From contig JASKMD010000006.1 in the NCBI GenBank assembly GCA_030144725.1, positions 2,467,433 to 2,531,432 of the forward strand: 64,000 nt of DNA, in the 5' to 3' direction. The stretch's first letter is position 1. Every line of letters starts with the position of its first letter. This DNA is from Haematococcus lacustris. Its lineage: Eukaryota > Chlorophyta > Chlorophyceae > Chlamydomonadales > Haematococcaceae. Shown here piece by piece: positions 1 to 10,442 of this stretch. The position numbers and the translations under genes are program-made. A model generated the notes under the pieces. That model did not search any database and had not been told where the DNA came from. It was given only the letters and a program-made list of their open reading frames with translations.

Positions 1-378
1 ATCTTGCCATGCTCTACCAGACTGTCCACGGACTTGGTGATTGCTGCCTTCTTGAACCCTACGTTTATTGGCACTTTTGTGTCCGTCTGTGCTTCACGGC
101 TATTCGCGCAACGCTACACCTACCTGCGTGTGCCAACAGGTCCACCAGGTTCTGCAAGCTGAACGGCTTGTTTTGGGAAAACAAATTGAGCACCGCCTGG
201 TCGACCGACGATGCGGCCATCGCTATGGATCAGGTGGGCATGACCTCCTTATGCATCGTTCGTTTCATGGGACGACTTGCGAACGGGATATGGCCCATGC
301 TAAACCTGACCTTGTGTGCCATGTGTGCCATGTGTGTTGTACCATGTGTGGCTGTAGCTCATCAAGCAGGCCAAGCAG
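1..378. other. No gene recognised
   Basis: Several overlapping short ORFs exist in different frames, but none has a recognisable domain or consistent splice junctions. The stretch is the left flank of the transposable element that begins at 379. Confidence 0.5.
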
Positions 379-2153
379 GTCACCCCCGCCATTGGCCCCG
401 CAAATGTGAGACGGTCTGGGGCGCGAATCTCCGTGTAGCTCGTGACAAAGTTTTGACGCAGTCGGGTGTAACAGGCGTATGCGGCACCCAGCAGCCGCAA
501 AACACTAGCTCAGATCGGCGCCCGCCCAAACCTGACCTGTGCCTTCCGCTCTTAAAAGACTCACGCACATCATAAGGCGAGGCTAGCAATCCTTCTACGC
601 ACGCCGTAAGCCAACGGCACAAGTGCAGTACGCCTGCTTGCATGTTAGTGCATGGAGCATATAATTCGTGAATATGCGCACAAGTCAGCCAGCTGGCACC
701 CCTTACCTCACTGACGTTGCGGCATGACTCTATGCAAATGTAAGCTGCCTTATGACAGCGCCACATCATCACTTGGCAGTATGTTGTAGGGATGGCTCGG
801 GATGGCTCTGGCTTTCAGTGTTACATGTGCCGTGGTGCCTCAACCCTCTTCCTCAACTTCAGCAGGCACATGTCACGCAAAATCATTACAGCAATACATG
901 TATCGATGCTCAAACGCCTTGCAACACCACTACAGAAGACATGTATCGCTGATGCCAAGCACATGCATCGATGTAAAAAGGTGGCAACACCACACCACAC
1001 CACCTCCACTCGTACACATCAACACCACCACCTCAACAACACACCACAACACAATGACTCATGCCTCACACACCACCTATGCTATGTGCACAACAAGCAA
1101 GGACTGGTCGCACCTCCTTGCTATAGCTAACACTCACCACGGGACTGCTAAGCACTTTGCTTTGCTGCCTATGCCCCATGGTACCAAATCAGGCTGGGCT
1201 GGGCTGGGCTGGGCGGGCTAAGCTAGGCTGGGCTGGGGTGGGCTGGGCTAGGCTAGGCTGGGCTGGGGTGGGCTGGGCTGGGGTGGGCTAGGCTAGGCTA
1301 GGCTAGGCTGGGCTGGGGTGGGCTGGGGTGGGCTAGATTTAAGGGGGGAGGGGGGGGGTACCCTAACAACAAGGTGACACAACACAATAACACACAACAC
1401 AACACAACAACAACGTCCAACTCCATGTCATGCCTTGCTGACTCCTTGCTACCTCCTTGTTGGCTGCTGCTCTACGCCGCTGCTGCCTTGCTCGGTGATG
1501 GAGATGGGGGTGATTTATTGGCATCCTGCACACACAATCAGGTCTTGGGGCACACACCACAAATAATGCTTATCAATTAGTTCTAATTAATCAAATCTTA
1601 AGGCTCACGACAGTTGTGTGCTCCCCTCAGCTGTTCATGCCTGTCATGCGCGGCGCAAGTGTTCACATGAACAACAAACTGACCTAGACATGATGACATA
1701 TAATACTATCTTACTCACCTCCAACTCACTGTTTTCCAGGGCTGATAGTGTGGGTTTGGTGTTGATCCTCAAAACAGCCAAGCACCTGTGGAGGTCAGCA
1801 GATTTGGTTGCATGTGTTGACATTGTATGCAAAACGCACTAAGAAACAGCACCCCGTGCTTACCTGAGATGTATTCGCGAGTTGCCCAGTCCAACGGCAG
1901 CAAAGGCTGCTCGGCACGGAAATGCCTCCGGCCACCAATCCACCTCTCCTGTTGCGACACGCATATAAACAGATGGAGAATGACATTGCGAAGCTAACCA
2001 AGTCGTCGAGACAATGCAGTACAATCGACAAAAGAGGGCCTAACCTGCTAGCGACACCGTTGTGAGATGTAGAGCCCAATGGTGGAAGAATTACATGCAG
2101 CGGATCAAAGACGGTGCCAAAAAGTGAATTGCGGGGCCAATGGCGGGGGTGAC
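379..2153. mobile_element. Non-autonomous DNA transposon with 25-bp perfect TIRs
   Basis: The left end (379-403) begins GTCACCCCCGCCATTGG, and the right end (2129-2153) is its exact inverse complement over 25 bp. The flanking six bases are AAGCAG on the left (373-378) and CAGCAG on the right (2154-2159), which fits a 6-bp target duplication with one change. No transposase was recognised in the 1.7 kb interior, which holds a GGGCT-type minisatellite and ACACC-rich stretches. A 152-bp relative lies at 16175-16326 and solitary ends at 2940 and 3038. Superfamily assignment is open. Confidence 0.65.
1191..1335. repeat. Degenerate GGGCT minisatellite
   Basis: Irregular 5- to 10-bp units of GGGCT, GGGGT and AGGCT type lie inside the TIR element. 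The motif is the complement of the AGCCC array found near 20.5 kb. Confidence 0.85.
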
Positions 2154-2939
2154 CAGCAGCGGTGGGCGGACCGCATCCTGGCTCTGGCCTATAGGGCAGC
2201 TGGCTTCAGCGGCAGCGGCAGCATTGACTGCAGGGTTGGCCCCAACACCAGCAGTAGGGCGTGCCGGGTATTAATCCCTGCCTGATGTTTTGGGTACTAG
2301 AGGTATTAATACCTAGAAGTGGCACTTGTGCGAGAGGTCCCAAGATCGAATCCTGTCAGGGTTGGGTATGCTCACCTTCGGAGCGAGAGAATGAAGGAAT
2401 AAGTACAGGATCGCTAGTCGATTGGGCCAGTCTGTATCGGGGTTACAGTGACAGAGCCCGCAACGGCTGGTGCAACATGCAACACACAATCAACCCCAAA
2501 ACACCAACTCAATATGCACAACCGTTGCACAGCCGTTTTCACCACGCCACACAGCCAGCCCCTGTAGTTGATGCTCAATTCATGATAGGGTGTCTTAAAC
2601 GGCCGGCGTGTCATCATCATCATGAATTATACTGTTTTTGGTTTGTGTGAGGGAGTGAGGGAGTGTGCGGCCTGACGCTGACACGCCCGTTCTTGCAGGG
2701 CAGGCACAGCGCGCTGCGTTGAATAGGATGGGCGCCACAGTTTGAATTGGAACCGAGTTTGCGGCCTGGTCACTCGCTTACTGTGAGAGCAACCTTACAG
2801 CAAGGCTGTGACTGCGGCTATGTTACGTTGGCACTGTCAGCCTCATCACACTGTGCGCTCATTGGCGACATGGGCGACATGGGCGCTCATGTTGGGCGCT
2901 CCGGCGTGGTCGCGATGTTCCCGATGGGTTGCCCTGGTG
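2154..2939. other. No gene recognised
   Basis: Only short unrelated ORFs are present. No domain, RNA gene or repeat structure was supported. Confidence 0.5.
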
Positions 2940-3135
2940 GTCACCCCCGCCATTGGCTGCACCCATGGCTCAAGACATCACATCTAACTCATTTTTGCAC
3001 GGATGAGGCCGCCGAACCGTGCGATGAGCTGCTTATGGTCACCCCCGCCATTGGCTGCACCCCCATGGCTCAAGACATAACATCTAACTCATTTTTGCAC
3101 GGATGAAGCCGCCGATTGGTGCGATGGGCTGCTTG
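2940..3135 (+). repeat. 98-bp tandem duplication starting with element-end sequence
   Basis: Two copies, starting at 2940 and 3038, each begin GTCACCCCCGCCATTGGC, the same terminus as the TIR elements at 379 and 16175. They continue with nearly identical sequence and differ at about ten positions. No opposing TIR is visible nearby, so these look like truncated or solo ends of the family. Confidence 0.75.
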
Positions 3136-3510
3136 TGGCCTGACGAGTGTGCTGCCAGTCCCAACGGTTTGCCGGGTAGCTGGCCCCCAACATGCGACGT
3201 GTTCTTGGGCCTCGTAGACATTCCTAGTAACTGCTTTAGGCAGCCTGGACCCAGCGCGGAGTGAATTCGCATCGTGACTGGACATTGCAAGTTTTCAGGT
3301 CGGCACGCAACAGTGTTGCTACGTCACAGCACGCATTGAGACCCTTTCCCAAGCTAGGGGCATGACTGCGACGCCGGATTGCTGGCAGGTGCAAGCCGTC
3401 GAATTATAGGTTGCACAAGATGCTGAACGCATTGGTGCCTGTGGCTCCCGAGCAACAATGGGCAGTAAAACTTAGTCAGAAACATGAAGGGACTGAGCTG
3501 ATAACTATGT
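3136..3510. other. No gene recognised
   Basis: Nothing was recognised between the element-end duplication and the retroelement-like coding region. Confidence 0.45.
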
Positions 3511-4990
3511 TTGCGTTTGTGCAGGCTAGTGAAAGCCATGGTTGACAAGAAAAGGGGAGTGAAGGCTAACTGTGCCAATGTGCAGAAAGCGAGGGAGGTT
3601 ACGGCACAGCGGAGGGCTGCAGAGGCTGCTGGTCCCATTGAGATTGGGGCGCAAGCAGGGGTTATTGCTGCTGAGGCTCAGGCCCAGGCTGTTGCTGGTG
3701 CGCAGTTGCACCAGCTACAGGCAGACCTGCAGCACAGGGAGCTACAACTTGCTCACAACCAGCGCATGCAGCAACTACAGCAACAACTCCAGGACCTCCA
3801 GCGGAGTGAGCTTCAGCGCAAGGAGCAGCAACTTGCTGATTTGGTGGCGCAGCAGCGGGCAGCTCTGCTGCAATGGGAGCATCAGTTAACTGAGCGGCAG
3901 CACCAGCTGCAGCAGCAGCAGGTGGACCTTAGCCGGAGGGAGCAGGATCTGACAGAGCGGAAGCACCAGCTGCAGCAGCAGCAGGCAGACCTAGATTCCA
4001 GGGAGCAGCAGCAAGCTCGCATCCAGACGTTGACACAGCAGCTTCACAGCTTACAGCAAGAGCTCAAGGCCCAACAGGTGGCTGAAGAGCAACGCGACAC
4101 CTCATGCAGCAGCAGCAGACAGACCTGCTACTAAACAAACAGCAGATGGATAAGCAGCCTTTGGCTTATTTGCAGGCTATCAGCAACAACCACCCCCTCC
4201 CAGACCCTTCTCCATGCTCTCGCACAAGGTTGGCAAGCCCACTTCAAGGGTGAGTTGTGTGGTTGCACACTGCCTATAGATGCACATGCCATCAAGTGCC
4301 ACAGCAACAGCCAATCACTGAGTCGGCCCTTGCCAAACATTTGTACTATGATTCTTGCCCACATGCTCACATGCGCTGCCCGGTGCACGTCAGGGCACGC
4401 CATGGCACCACACTGACGCCCTTGCATTGTGGGATGCATGTGTGCATGTGCAGGCATCATATTGTGGCCCCCGCATTGTCCACCCCAACCCAGCCAGCGC
4501 CAAGCAGCCCTTCCTGCCTGCCACCACCACCTCCGCATGGGGGCACAGCCACTGAGTTGGCTGTGAGAGCCTGGGGGCAGGCATTGACGGAGTTCTTTAG
4601 CGCATGCAGCATGCATGGGGATCTATGGGTCCCCTACGCTGCTAGTCGTCTCACGGGGGGTGCAGAGGTGTGGTGGTTCCACCAGGTGTTTAACAACACC
4701 CCCGCTGCCACGTGCTGGATGGGAGGCCTGTGGGAGGCCTGTGTGAGCATTACACCCAACCCTTAGAGCGCGCATGGCAGCCAGCCGCGCAAACTTCAGC
4801 CACACGAGCCACAGCTCAGCGGGTGCAGTTTGCAGCCCCCACAATGTTGACTAGCAACACTTTTTCAGTTGTCCGCAACCGAGAGAGTTTCCGCGACTAC
4901 ACGGCCCGCTCCCAGCGCTTTGCACCCTACAACCGTAACAAGCAAAACAAGACAAGCCGAACGAGATGTATATCGACAACCGCACTTCTT
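3511..4990 (+). pseudogene. Decayed retroelement gag-like region
   Basis: The first segment (3511-4134) encodes about 200 residues of Gln/Leu/Arg-rich coiled coil. A frameshift near 4100 is needed to continue in frame (to about 4,250). A second segment (about 4540-4740) contains an Ala-Trp/Val-Trp-Trp pattern ending in VWWFHQVF, which resembles the conserved core of LTR-retrotransposon Gag proteins, where a C-terminal W-x(n)-W and a following 'TW..L..A' motif are usual. A second frameshift near 4,720 moves reading into the frame that continues CEHYTQPLERAW and a basic tail to about 4,993. The region is therefore broken by at least two frameshifts. A fit to a specific retroelement family is inference. 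Confidence 0.5.
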
Positions 4991-5363
4991 AGATAGTCCT
5001 CAAAGGACACAGCAAGGTGCTACGTATGCGCGCAACTCTTGTACTAATCTTGTTATCCCTTGTATGCACAGGGTCAGCGGTTACTAATCCCCGCAGACAC
5101 GCAGATGAGGGCTTTGCTTCCAGCGATGCTTGCAGCAAAGTATACGGCGGAATGCATAGCGCGAGACAAACATGGTGGCGAGGTGGAAGTAATTCCACAT
5201 GGCAGGTAGGGCAACCTTGGGTGCTCCTGCACGTTGAACCGGGCTTGGATGACCGCTGGCGTTGGGATGGACCCAAGCCAATGGCCGACTGGGCTATACC
5301 CAACCCGCGACTGTGTTGGGCTATACCCGCACAGAGCGCACACACACACAAGGCCACAGGCCT

Positions 5364-5700
5364 AGGGGCTATACCCCAACACACATCCCTAGGGGCTAAA
5401 CCCCAACACACATCTCTAGGGGCTATACCCCAACACACATCCCTAGGGGCTATACCCCAACACACATCCCTAGGGGCTATACCCCAACACACATCCTTAG
5501 GGGCTATACCCCAACACACACTAGGGGCTATACCCCAACACACATCCTTAGGGGCTATACCCCAACACACATCCCTAGGGGTTATACCCCAACACACATC
5601 CCTAGGGGCTATACCCCAACACACATCCTTAGGGGCTATACCCCAACACACATCCCTAGGGGCTATAACCCAACACACATCCCTAGGGGCTATACCCCAA
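5364..5700 (+). repeat. 27-bp minisatellite, about 13 units
   Basis: Each unit contains TAGGGGCTATACCCC, in which GGGG and CCCC can pair around a CTATA loop. One unit is short and several carry single-base changes (cct/ctt, aaa for tat). The array is in frame with the surrounding ORF. Confidence 0.9.
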
Positions 5701-5986
5701 TGCACAACCCATGGCGCTCTGCCTCACCACCACCTGCCAGACCGCCCTGCTGCATCCTGGCATGACCAGCCGGCCAATTCACAAATGCAAGCTGACCATG
5801 TTGACATGCAGGTCGACATGGTACATGGCGCTCCGCCTCACCACCACCTGCCAGCCCCCACTGCTGCAGCCTGGCATGACCAGCCAGCCAGATCACAAAT
5901 GCAAAGTACTCATGTAGACATGCAGACCGGCATGTTACAGGGCGCTCTGCCTCACCACCACCTGCCAGCCCAGGCTGTTGCCGCCG

Positions 5987-6400
5987 CCCATGCTGGCCTG
6001 CTGCCCCGCATCAGGTACCGCCATGCCTACAACAACAAGTCAGAGAGTGCGCAGCGGTGCGTTCAGCCCACCACGCTGCCAGGAGCAGCCACGCATGCTG
6101 CCCATACTGGCCTGCTGCCCCGCATCAGGTACCCTCATGCCTACAACAACAAGTCAGAGAGTGCGCAGCGGTGTGTTCAGCCCATGACGCTGCCAGGAGC
6201 AGCCATGCATGCTGCCCATGCTGGTGCTCTGCCCCGCATCAGGCACCGCCATGCCTACAACAACACGGCAGAGAGTGTGCAGCGATGTGTTCAGCCCATG
6301 ACTCTGCCAGGAGCAGCCATGCATGCTGCCCATGCTGGTGCTCTGCCCCGCATCAGGTACCGCCACGCCTACAACAAGGCAGAGGATGGACAACTACACC
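5987..6400 (+). repeat. 114-bp in-frame tandem repeat, four units
   Basis: Unit starts are at 5987, 6101, 6215 and 6329, exactly 114 bp apart (38 codons). Each unit encodes a Pro-Arg-Ile-Arg, His-Ala-Tyr-Asn-Asn, Arg-Cys-Val-Gln-Pro pattern. The last unit loses similarity after the Tyr-Asn segment. Confidence 0.85.
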
Positions 6401-6589
6401 AACGAGTCAGGGGAGGCACCCCGCGACACATTCAGACAGCTGACACTATAGACACTAGCACCATGCCGAGCTATGACCACGGACACGAGACACTCAGTTG
6501 GATGACACACATCGCCATTGCTATCGCCAGCATCGCTCTTATGAGGGGCTACCCCCCCACCCCCTGCTATTACCCCTTCCCAATCTAGA

Positions 6590-7693
6590 GCTTGCCTCCG
6601 ACGACACCTCAAGAAGATCAGGAGATGGAGAGCGATCTTTGTTGGATCTGCCTACACCCTGTACCTCTACCTTGATGGCTCAGTGGAACGTCATACTGCC
6701 TTGATGCACCTGTCAACAGCCCTCACTAGCTGGTAGTCGCATGGCCACTACACATCCAACCCAGAACGCACCAGCATCCTAGTTCACCAATACAACGCGA
6801 CCTTGCAACGGTACACGATACACAAGCTGCGCATCAACCGCATGCCTGATCTGCCTACCCGCATGGGCATCCCAGCCCTATTAACCAAGCTAGCCCATTG
6901 CCTTGGCGTCATGTCCCCTTGCTACAGTGCTATCTACTTGCTCTATATAGGCTGGCTGTTGCTAGCAGGAGGTGATATTGAAGCCAACCCAGGCCCATCC
7001 CACTATGAGGAGCATCATCCAGAAGTTAACCCTAACCCCCGGTTTTTTGAAGCACAGGTAAACCGCAATTGCCAGGCCCACTCCCTGAACAATGCAGCTG
7101 GCAAGCCATGGGTGAAGCCTGAGGACCTACATAATTTTTGGATAACCTGGCAGAAAACATTGCACGACGAAGGCGACAAGAAGGCGTGGCACACCGCACG
7201 CGGGGACGGGGGTGCTTTCAGCGACGAGGTCATTCACCTATACCTTCGATACAAATACGGCCTCACTATTAAGAGTGTCGCTCAACTACGCACCACAGAC
7301 GATTGGAACGACGACAACCTCGACACCATAGCGATAGTGTACGCCACACTCAACTTTTTGTGCAAAACGAACGGCCACAGCATGGCGCTCAGGAAGCTGG
7401 GTGGGCAGTGGAAGCTCCTAGACTCCGACAGCACCAGTAAATCAGCTATAGCCATCTGCGAGCTGTCGCATTCTTACACGAATCACTTCCACGAGGTGTT
7501 CGTCATTGCACCTGACCCATCAACCGGGTTAGGACCCGAAGCCAGTGGCACCCCATGCAGCAGGTGTGGTTCAGTAGCTACAAACCTCCCTCTTCTTGCG
7601 AGAGGCCGGGGGATCGACACCCGTAGAGAGGCCAGAAATATATCGACACCCGTAGAGAGGCCAGAAATATTTGGCGTAATCGATCTCTCTTGA
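6590..7693 (+). pseudogene. Retroelement ORF with 2A peptide and Josephin-like cysteine peptidase
   Basis: The open part runs from 6737 to the stop at 7693; upstream coding sequence from about 6,590 is in the same frame but is cut by a TAG at 6734-6736. The first ATG after that is at 6842. A 2A 'ribosome skipping' motif, DIEANPGP, follows a hydrophobic stretch (YLLYIGWLLLAGG) at about 6968-6997, matching the known consensus D-[VI]-E-x-N-P-G-P. About 25 residues after the predicted skip site comes NRNCQAHSLNN, a Cys-x-x-His-x-Leu-Asn-Asn pattern like the catalytic cysteine region of Josephin/papain-fold peptidases. About 100 residues later NGHSMALRKLGGQWKLLDS supplies a matching His and Asp. 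No reverse transcriptase or endonuclease follows; the frame ends and 3'-UTR-like sequence begins. 2A motifs are known from the ORFs of several non-LTR retrotransposons, so a LINE-type parent is likely. The peptidase assignment rests on motif reading alone. Confidence 0.6.
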
Positions 7694-7932
7694 GGGCAGT
7701 GCCCGCCATCGTGCGGGGTGGGAGCTGGAGTGGAGTAGGCTAATTCCCTATGAAGCTCAGGAGGGTAGACACGTTTCCGAGCCGGGGCGCGTCGTGCTGT
7801 GAGAGCGCCCTCTAGGCATACGTCAGCCCGCGGGGGCCCCTCCCATGGTGTGAAAGACAAGAAGCGGCGCGCGGTTCCTTAGTGCACGCCCCCTGAAGCT
7901 TCGGGGGGAGTAGTCTTTCTTTCTTTCTTTCA
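7611..7932 (+). mobile_element. 3' end of the retroelement: direct repeat, hairpin and TTTC tail
   Basis: A 29-bp direct repeat beginning ATCGACACCCGTAGAGAGG occurs twice (7611 and 7642). It is followed by a GC-rich segment, a hairpin with arms CCCCTGAAG/CTTCGGGG (about 7890-7907) and a (TTTC)n run to about 7932. A 3' hairpin followed by a short tandem repeat is a usual LINE 3' end. The boundary is inferred. Confidence 0.45.
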
Positions 7933-8029
7933 CCTGACCCAGCAGCTACACCAGCCCAAACCATGGCCACCACCCGACAAGGTATAAGTCACATCATCAG
8001 CCACAAAGAAGACAACCAGAACCCTGCCC

Positions 8030-8189
8030 CCTGCTGCTGCTGCTGCTGCTGCTGCTGGCCCCCAGCCCCCAAGCTCCTGCAGTTCCATGCCCCCCTGCTG
8101 CTGCTACTGCTGCCCCCCTGCCCCCTGCTGCTGCTGCCGCTGCTGCCCCCCTGCCCCCTGCTGCTGCTGCCGCTGCTGCCCCCCTGCCC

Positions 8190-8222
<33 letters not shown>

Positions 8223-8358
8223 CCCCTTCCCCCCTGCTGATGCTGCTGATGCTGCCCCCCTGCCCCCCTGCTGCTGCTGCTGCCCCCCTTCCCCCCTGCT
8301 GCTGCTGCTGATGCTGCCCCCCTGCCCCCCTGCTGCTGCTGCTGCTGGCCCCCTGCCC
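8030..8358. repeat. CTG/CCCC-rich compound satellite
   Basis: CTG runs alternate with CCCCCTGCCCC blocks. Both strands are open here and continue into the next array, but composition explains this; I do not call the 7963-8838 frame a gene. Confidence 0.85.
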
Positions 8359-8380
8359 CAAGCTCCTGCGGTCAGCCAGT

Positions 8381-8750
8381 ACTGTTTGGGGGCCAGCCAG
8401 TACTGGTTGGGGGCCAGCCAGTACTGGTTGGGGGCCAGCCCGTACTGGTTGGGGGCCAGCCCGTACTGGTTGGGGGCCAGCCCGTACTGGTTGGGGGCCA
8501 GCCAGTACTGGTTGGGGGCCAGCCAGTACTGGTTGGGGGCCAGCCCGTACTGGTTGGGGGCCAGCCAGTACTTGTTGGGGGCCAGCCAGTACTGGTTGGG
8601 GGCCAGCCAGTACTGGTTGGGGGCCAGCCAGTACTGGTTGGGGGCCAGCCAGTACTGGTTGGGGGCCAGCCAGTACTGGTTGGGGGCCAGCCAGTACTGG
8701 TTGGGGGCCAGCCAGTACTGGTTGGGGGCCAGCCAGTACTGGTTGGGTGT
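8381..8750. repeat. 21-bp palindrome-centred minisatellite (left block)
   Basis: There are about 18 units of the type GCCAGCCAGTACTGGTTGGG. Each holds the perfect palindrome CCAGTACTGG. Because of this symmetry the two strands encode related heptads, ASQYWLG on plus and APNQYWL on minus. A foldback element separates this block from a second one at 9194. Confidence 0.95.
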
Positions 8751-8755
8751 GAATC

Positions 8756-9191
8756 CACTCCTACAAATTAATCCCTGCGTCCGTCCCTGCGTGTTTACCA
8801 ACCTTGTCCGATCGGGCTGGAATTTTAATAGATGGTAGTTTGCAAAAGAAAAAACATATTTTTCAGAAACAATATTTTAAAAAAATCAAAGGCGGCTGCG
8901 CTGTGACCCTGTGGCTAGAGTGCAGGGATAAGTGCAGGGATAGGTTGCGGGCCACAACGCAACAGCTTTTGGATTTTTCAGCTGTTGCACTGTGGCCCGC
9001 AACCTATCCCTGCACTCATCCCTGCACTCTAGCCACAGGGCCACAGCGCAGCCGCCTTTGATTTTTTTGAAAAATTTATTCTGAAAAATATGTTTTGTTT
9101 TCGGCAAACTACCATCTATCAAAAATTCAGCCCGAACGGACAAGGTCGGTCAACACGCAGGGACGGACGCAGGGATTAATTTGTAGGAGTG
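8756..9191. mobile_element. 436-bp foldback (long inverted repeat) element
   Basis: The two halves are imperfect inverse complements along their whole length, with the centre near 8973. The outer ends read CACTCCTACAAATTAATCC on the left and its complement on the right. The element interrupts the CAGTACTGG minisatellite. No convincing target duplication was found. The mirrored ORFs on plus and minus are a product of the palindrome and are not genes. It would fold into a hairpin of about 210 bp. Confidence 0.85.
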
Positions 9192-9193
9192 TC

Positions 9194-9352
9194 AGTACTG
9201 GTTTGGGGTAAACCAGTACTGGTTTGGGGTAAACCAGTACTGGTTTGGGGTAAACCAGTACTGGTTGGAGGTGGACCAGTATTGGTTGCGGGGCGGCCAG
9301 TACTGGTTGGGGGTGGACCAGTACTGGTTGGGGGTGGACCAGTACTGGTTTT
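9194..9352. repeat. Palindrome-centred minisatellite (right block)
   Basis: Eight CCAGTACTGG-type units continue right of the foldback element, with linkers changed to TTTGGGGTAAA or TTGGGGGTGGA. This divergence suggests that the two blocks evolved separately after the insertion. Confidence 0.9.
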
Positions 9353-10442
9353 CTCGTATCTCCTCAGCCCGATTTTTCCTCGATTTTAGGTTTACACCCC
9401 CATTCTTAGAACCGCTAAAAAATACAATCTATCAAAGCACTTTGTCAAAAAAATCAACTTTTCTCATGAACTTTTCTGCGAGTGATCTGCAAACATATAT
9501 GCAACATATATGGTTTGAAACAGATGCAGATGGTTGTTTGCATCTTGGATGACATCTTGGTTGTTTCCCTACTACTTTATCAGCGTGCTGCAATTCATAC
9601 CGCGACCAAGATCACACTCAGCAGTGGTGGGCTCAGTTAAGTCTCCCGGTCACACATAGCAGCTGAGAGGGCTCCCTCCAAACGGCTTCCCTAGCCTAGC
9701 CTAGCCTAGCAGATGACATCATTGAGGAGATTGGGGGTACCGTGGGCTGGTATGAGCTCAGGTGCGCCGACATGGAAGCCTAAGCAAGCCACACAGTCCT
9801 TTTGTTGCTGCGTGATGTTCGACACGCCGAGCATGCATTTTGTAGCAAGCACACAATGATTTGCGCTAGCGGCGCTTAACGACGAAGCTCCCCGCACGAC
9901 AGCCTAACGGGACAATAGCGTTCTTGTTTCATTAGATTTACCAGCCCGAGGCCACAAGCGCGACATGTTGCACGCGCGGTTCCCGGTTAGGCCAAAGATG
10001 GGCCACGCCTCGTCCCGCCCCGCGATAGTATTTGCATGGGACACCTTGTAGGGATAAGGACGAAGGAGTCGAGTAGACTGGACACTATAGTAGAGTACTC
10101 CTGGCGACGATTGTGACAGATGGGTAAAGACCATTCGCAGTCTCTACACACCACTCCCAACGTACTCATTCTTATGCTATACTTCAAGACACAATGCACC
10201 CAAAACTTCAAACACAATGCACTGTAAACAATGAGACTGGACCTACAGCAATAAGCATGCGCACTCAGCAAAGGAATCTTGCAGACCTTGCAGATGGTAG
10301 GAGCACATGGACCATGTGCAGGATATGTGAACAAACCAGGATATGTGAACAAGGTCACATGTGTTGCAAAACTGATCAGGTATACATAGGTATAAAGACA
10401 CCATAGCATAGCATAGCGTACAATGCATGAAGCACATGGAGG
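9353..10442. other. No gene recognised
   Basis: AT-richer sequence just after the minisatellite gives way to ordinary intergenic DNA, with a short CCTAG repeat near 9690. The end may include the 3' UTR of the J-domain gene, but no poly(A) signal was assigned. Confidence 0.4.

Larger units (their letters stand above)
5017..6588 (+). pseudogene. Repeat-built ORF within the retroelement
   Basis: This is an open frame of 523 codons, largely made of tandem repeats. It opens with a hydrophobic start resembling a signal peptide (residues 4-22), then has a nine-residue repeat of LGAIPQHTS type encoded by 27-bp units (5364-5700), then His/Pro-rich repeats of about 123 bp, then a 38-residue repeat encoded by 114-bp units (from 5987). 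No enzymatic domain is visible. The complementary strand is also open over the 27-bp array, so openness alone is weak evidence for translation. From about 6,590 the coding signal continues in another frame, so a frameshift separates this ORF from the downstream 2A/peptidase ORF. Confidence 0.35.

Noticed and set aside
5364..5700. CRISPR-like regular repeat array
   Set aside because: The units are contiguous with no unique spacers, and the DNA is eukaryotic. The same applies to the 8381 array.
8804..9143. Matching 85-codon ORFs on opposite strands
   Set aside because: Their similarity results from the inverted repeat, and no splice or start context supports translation.
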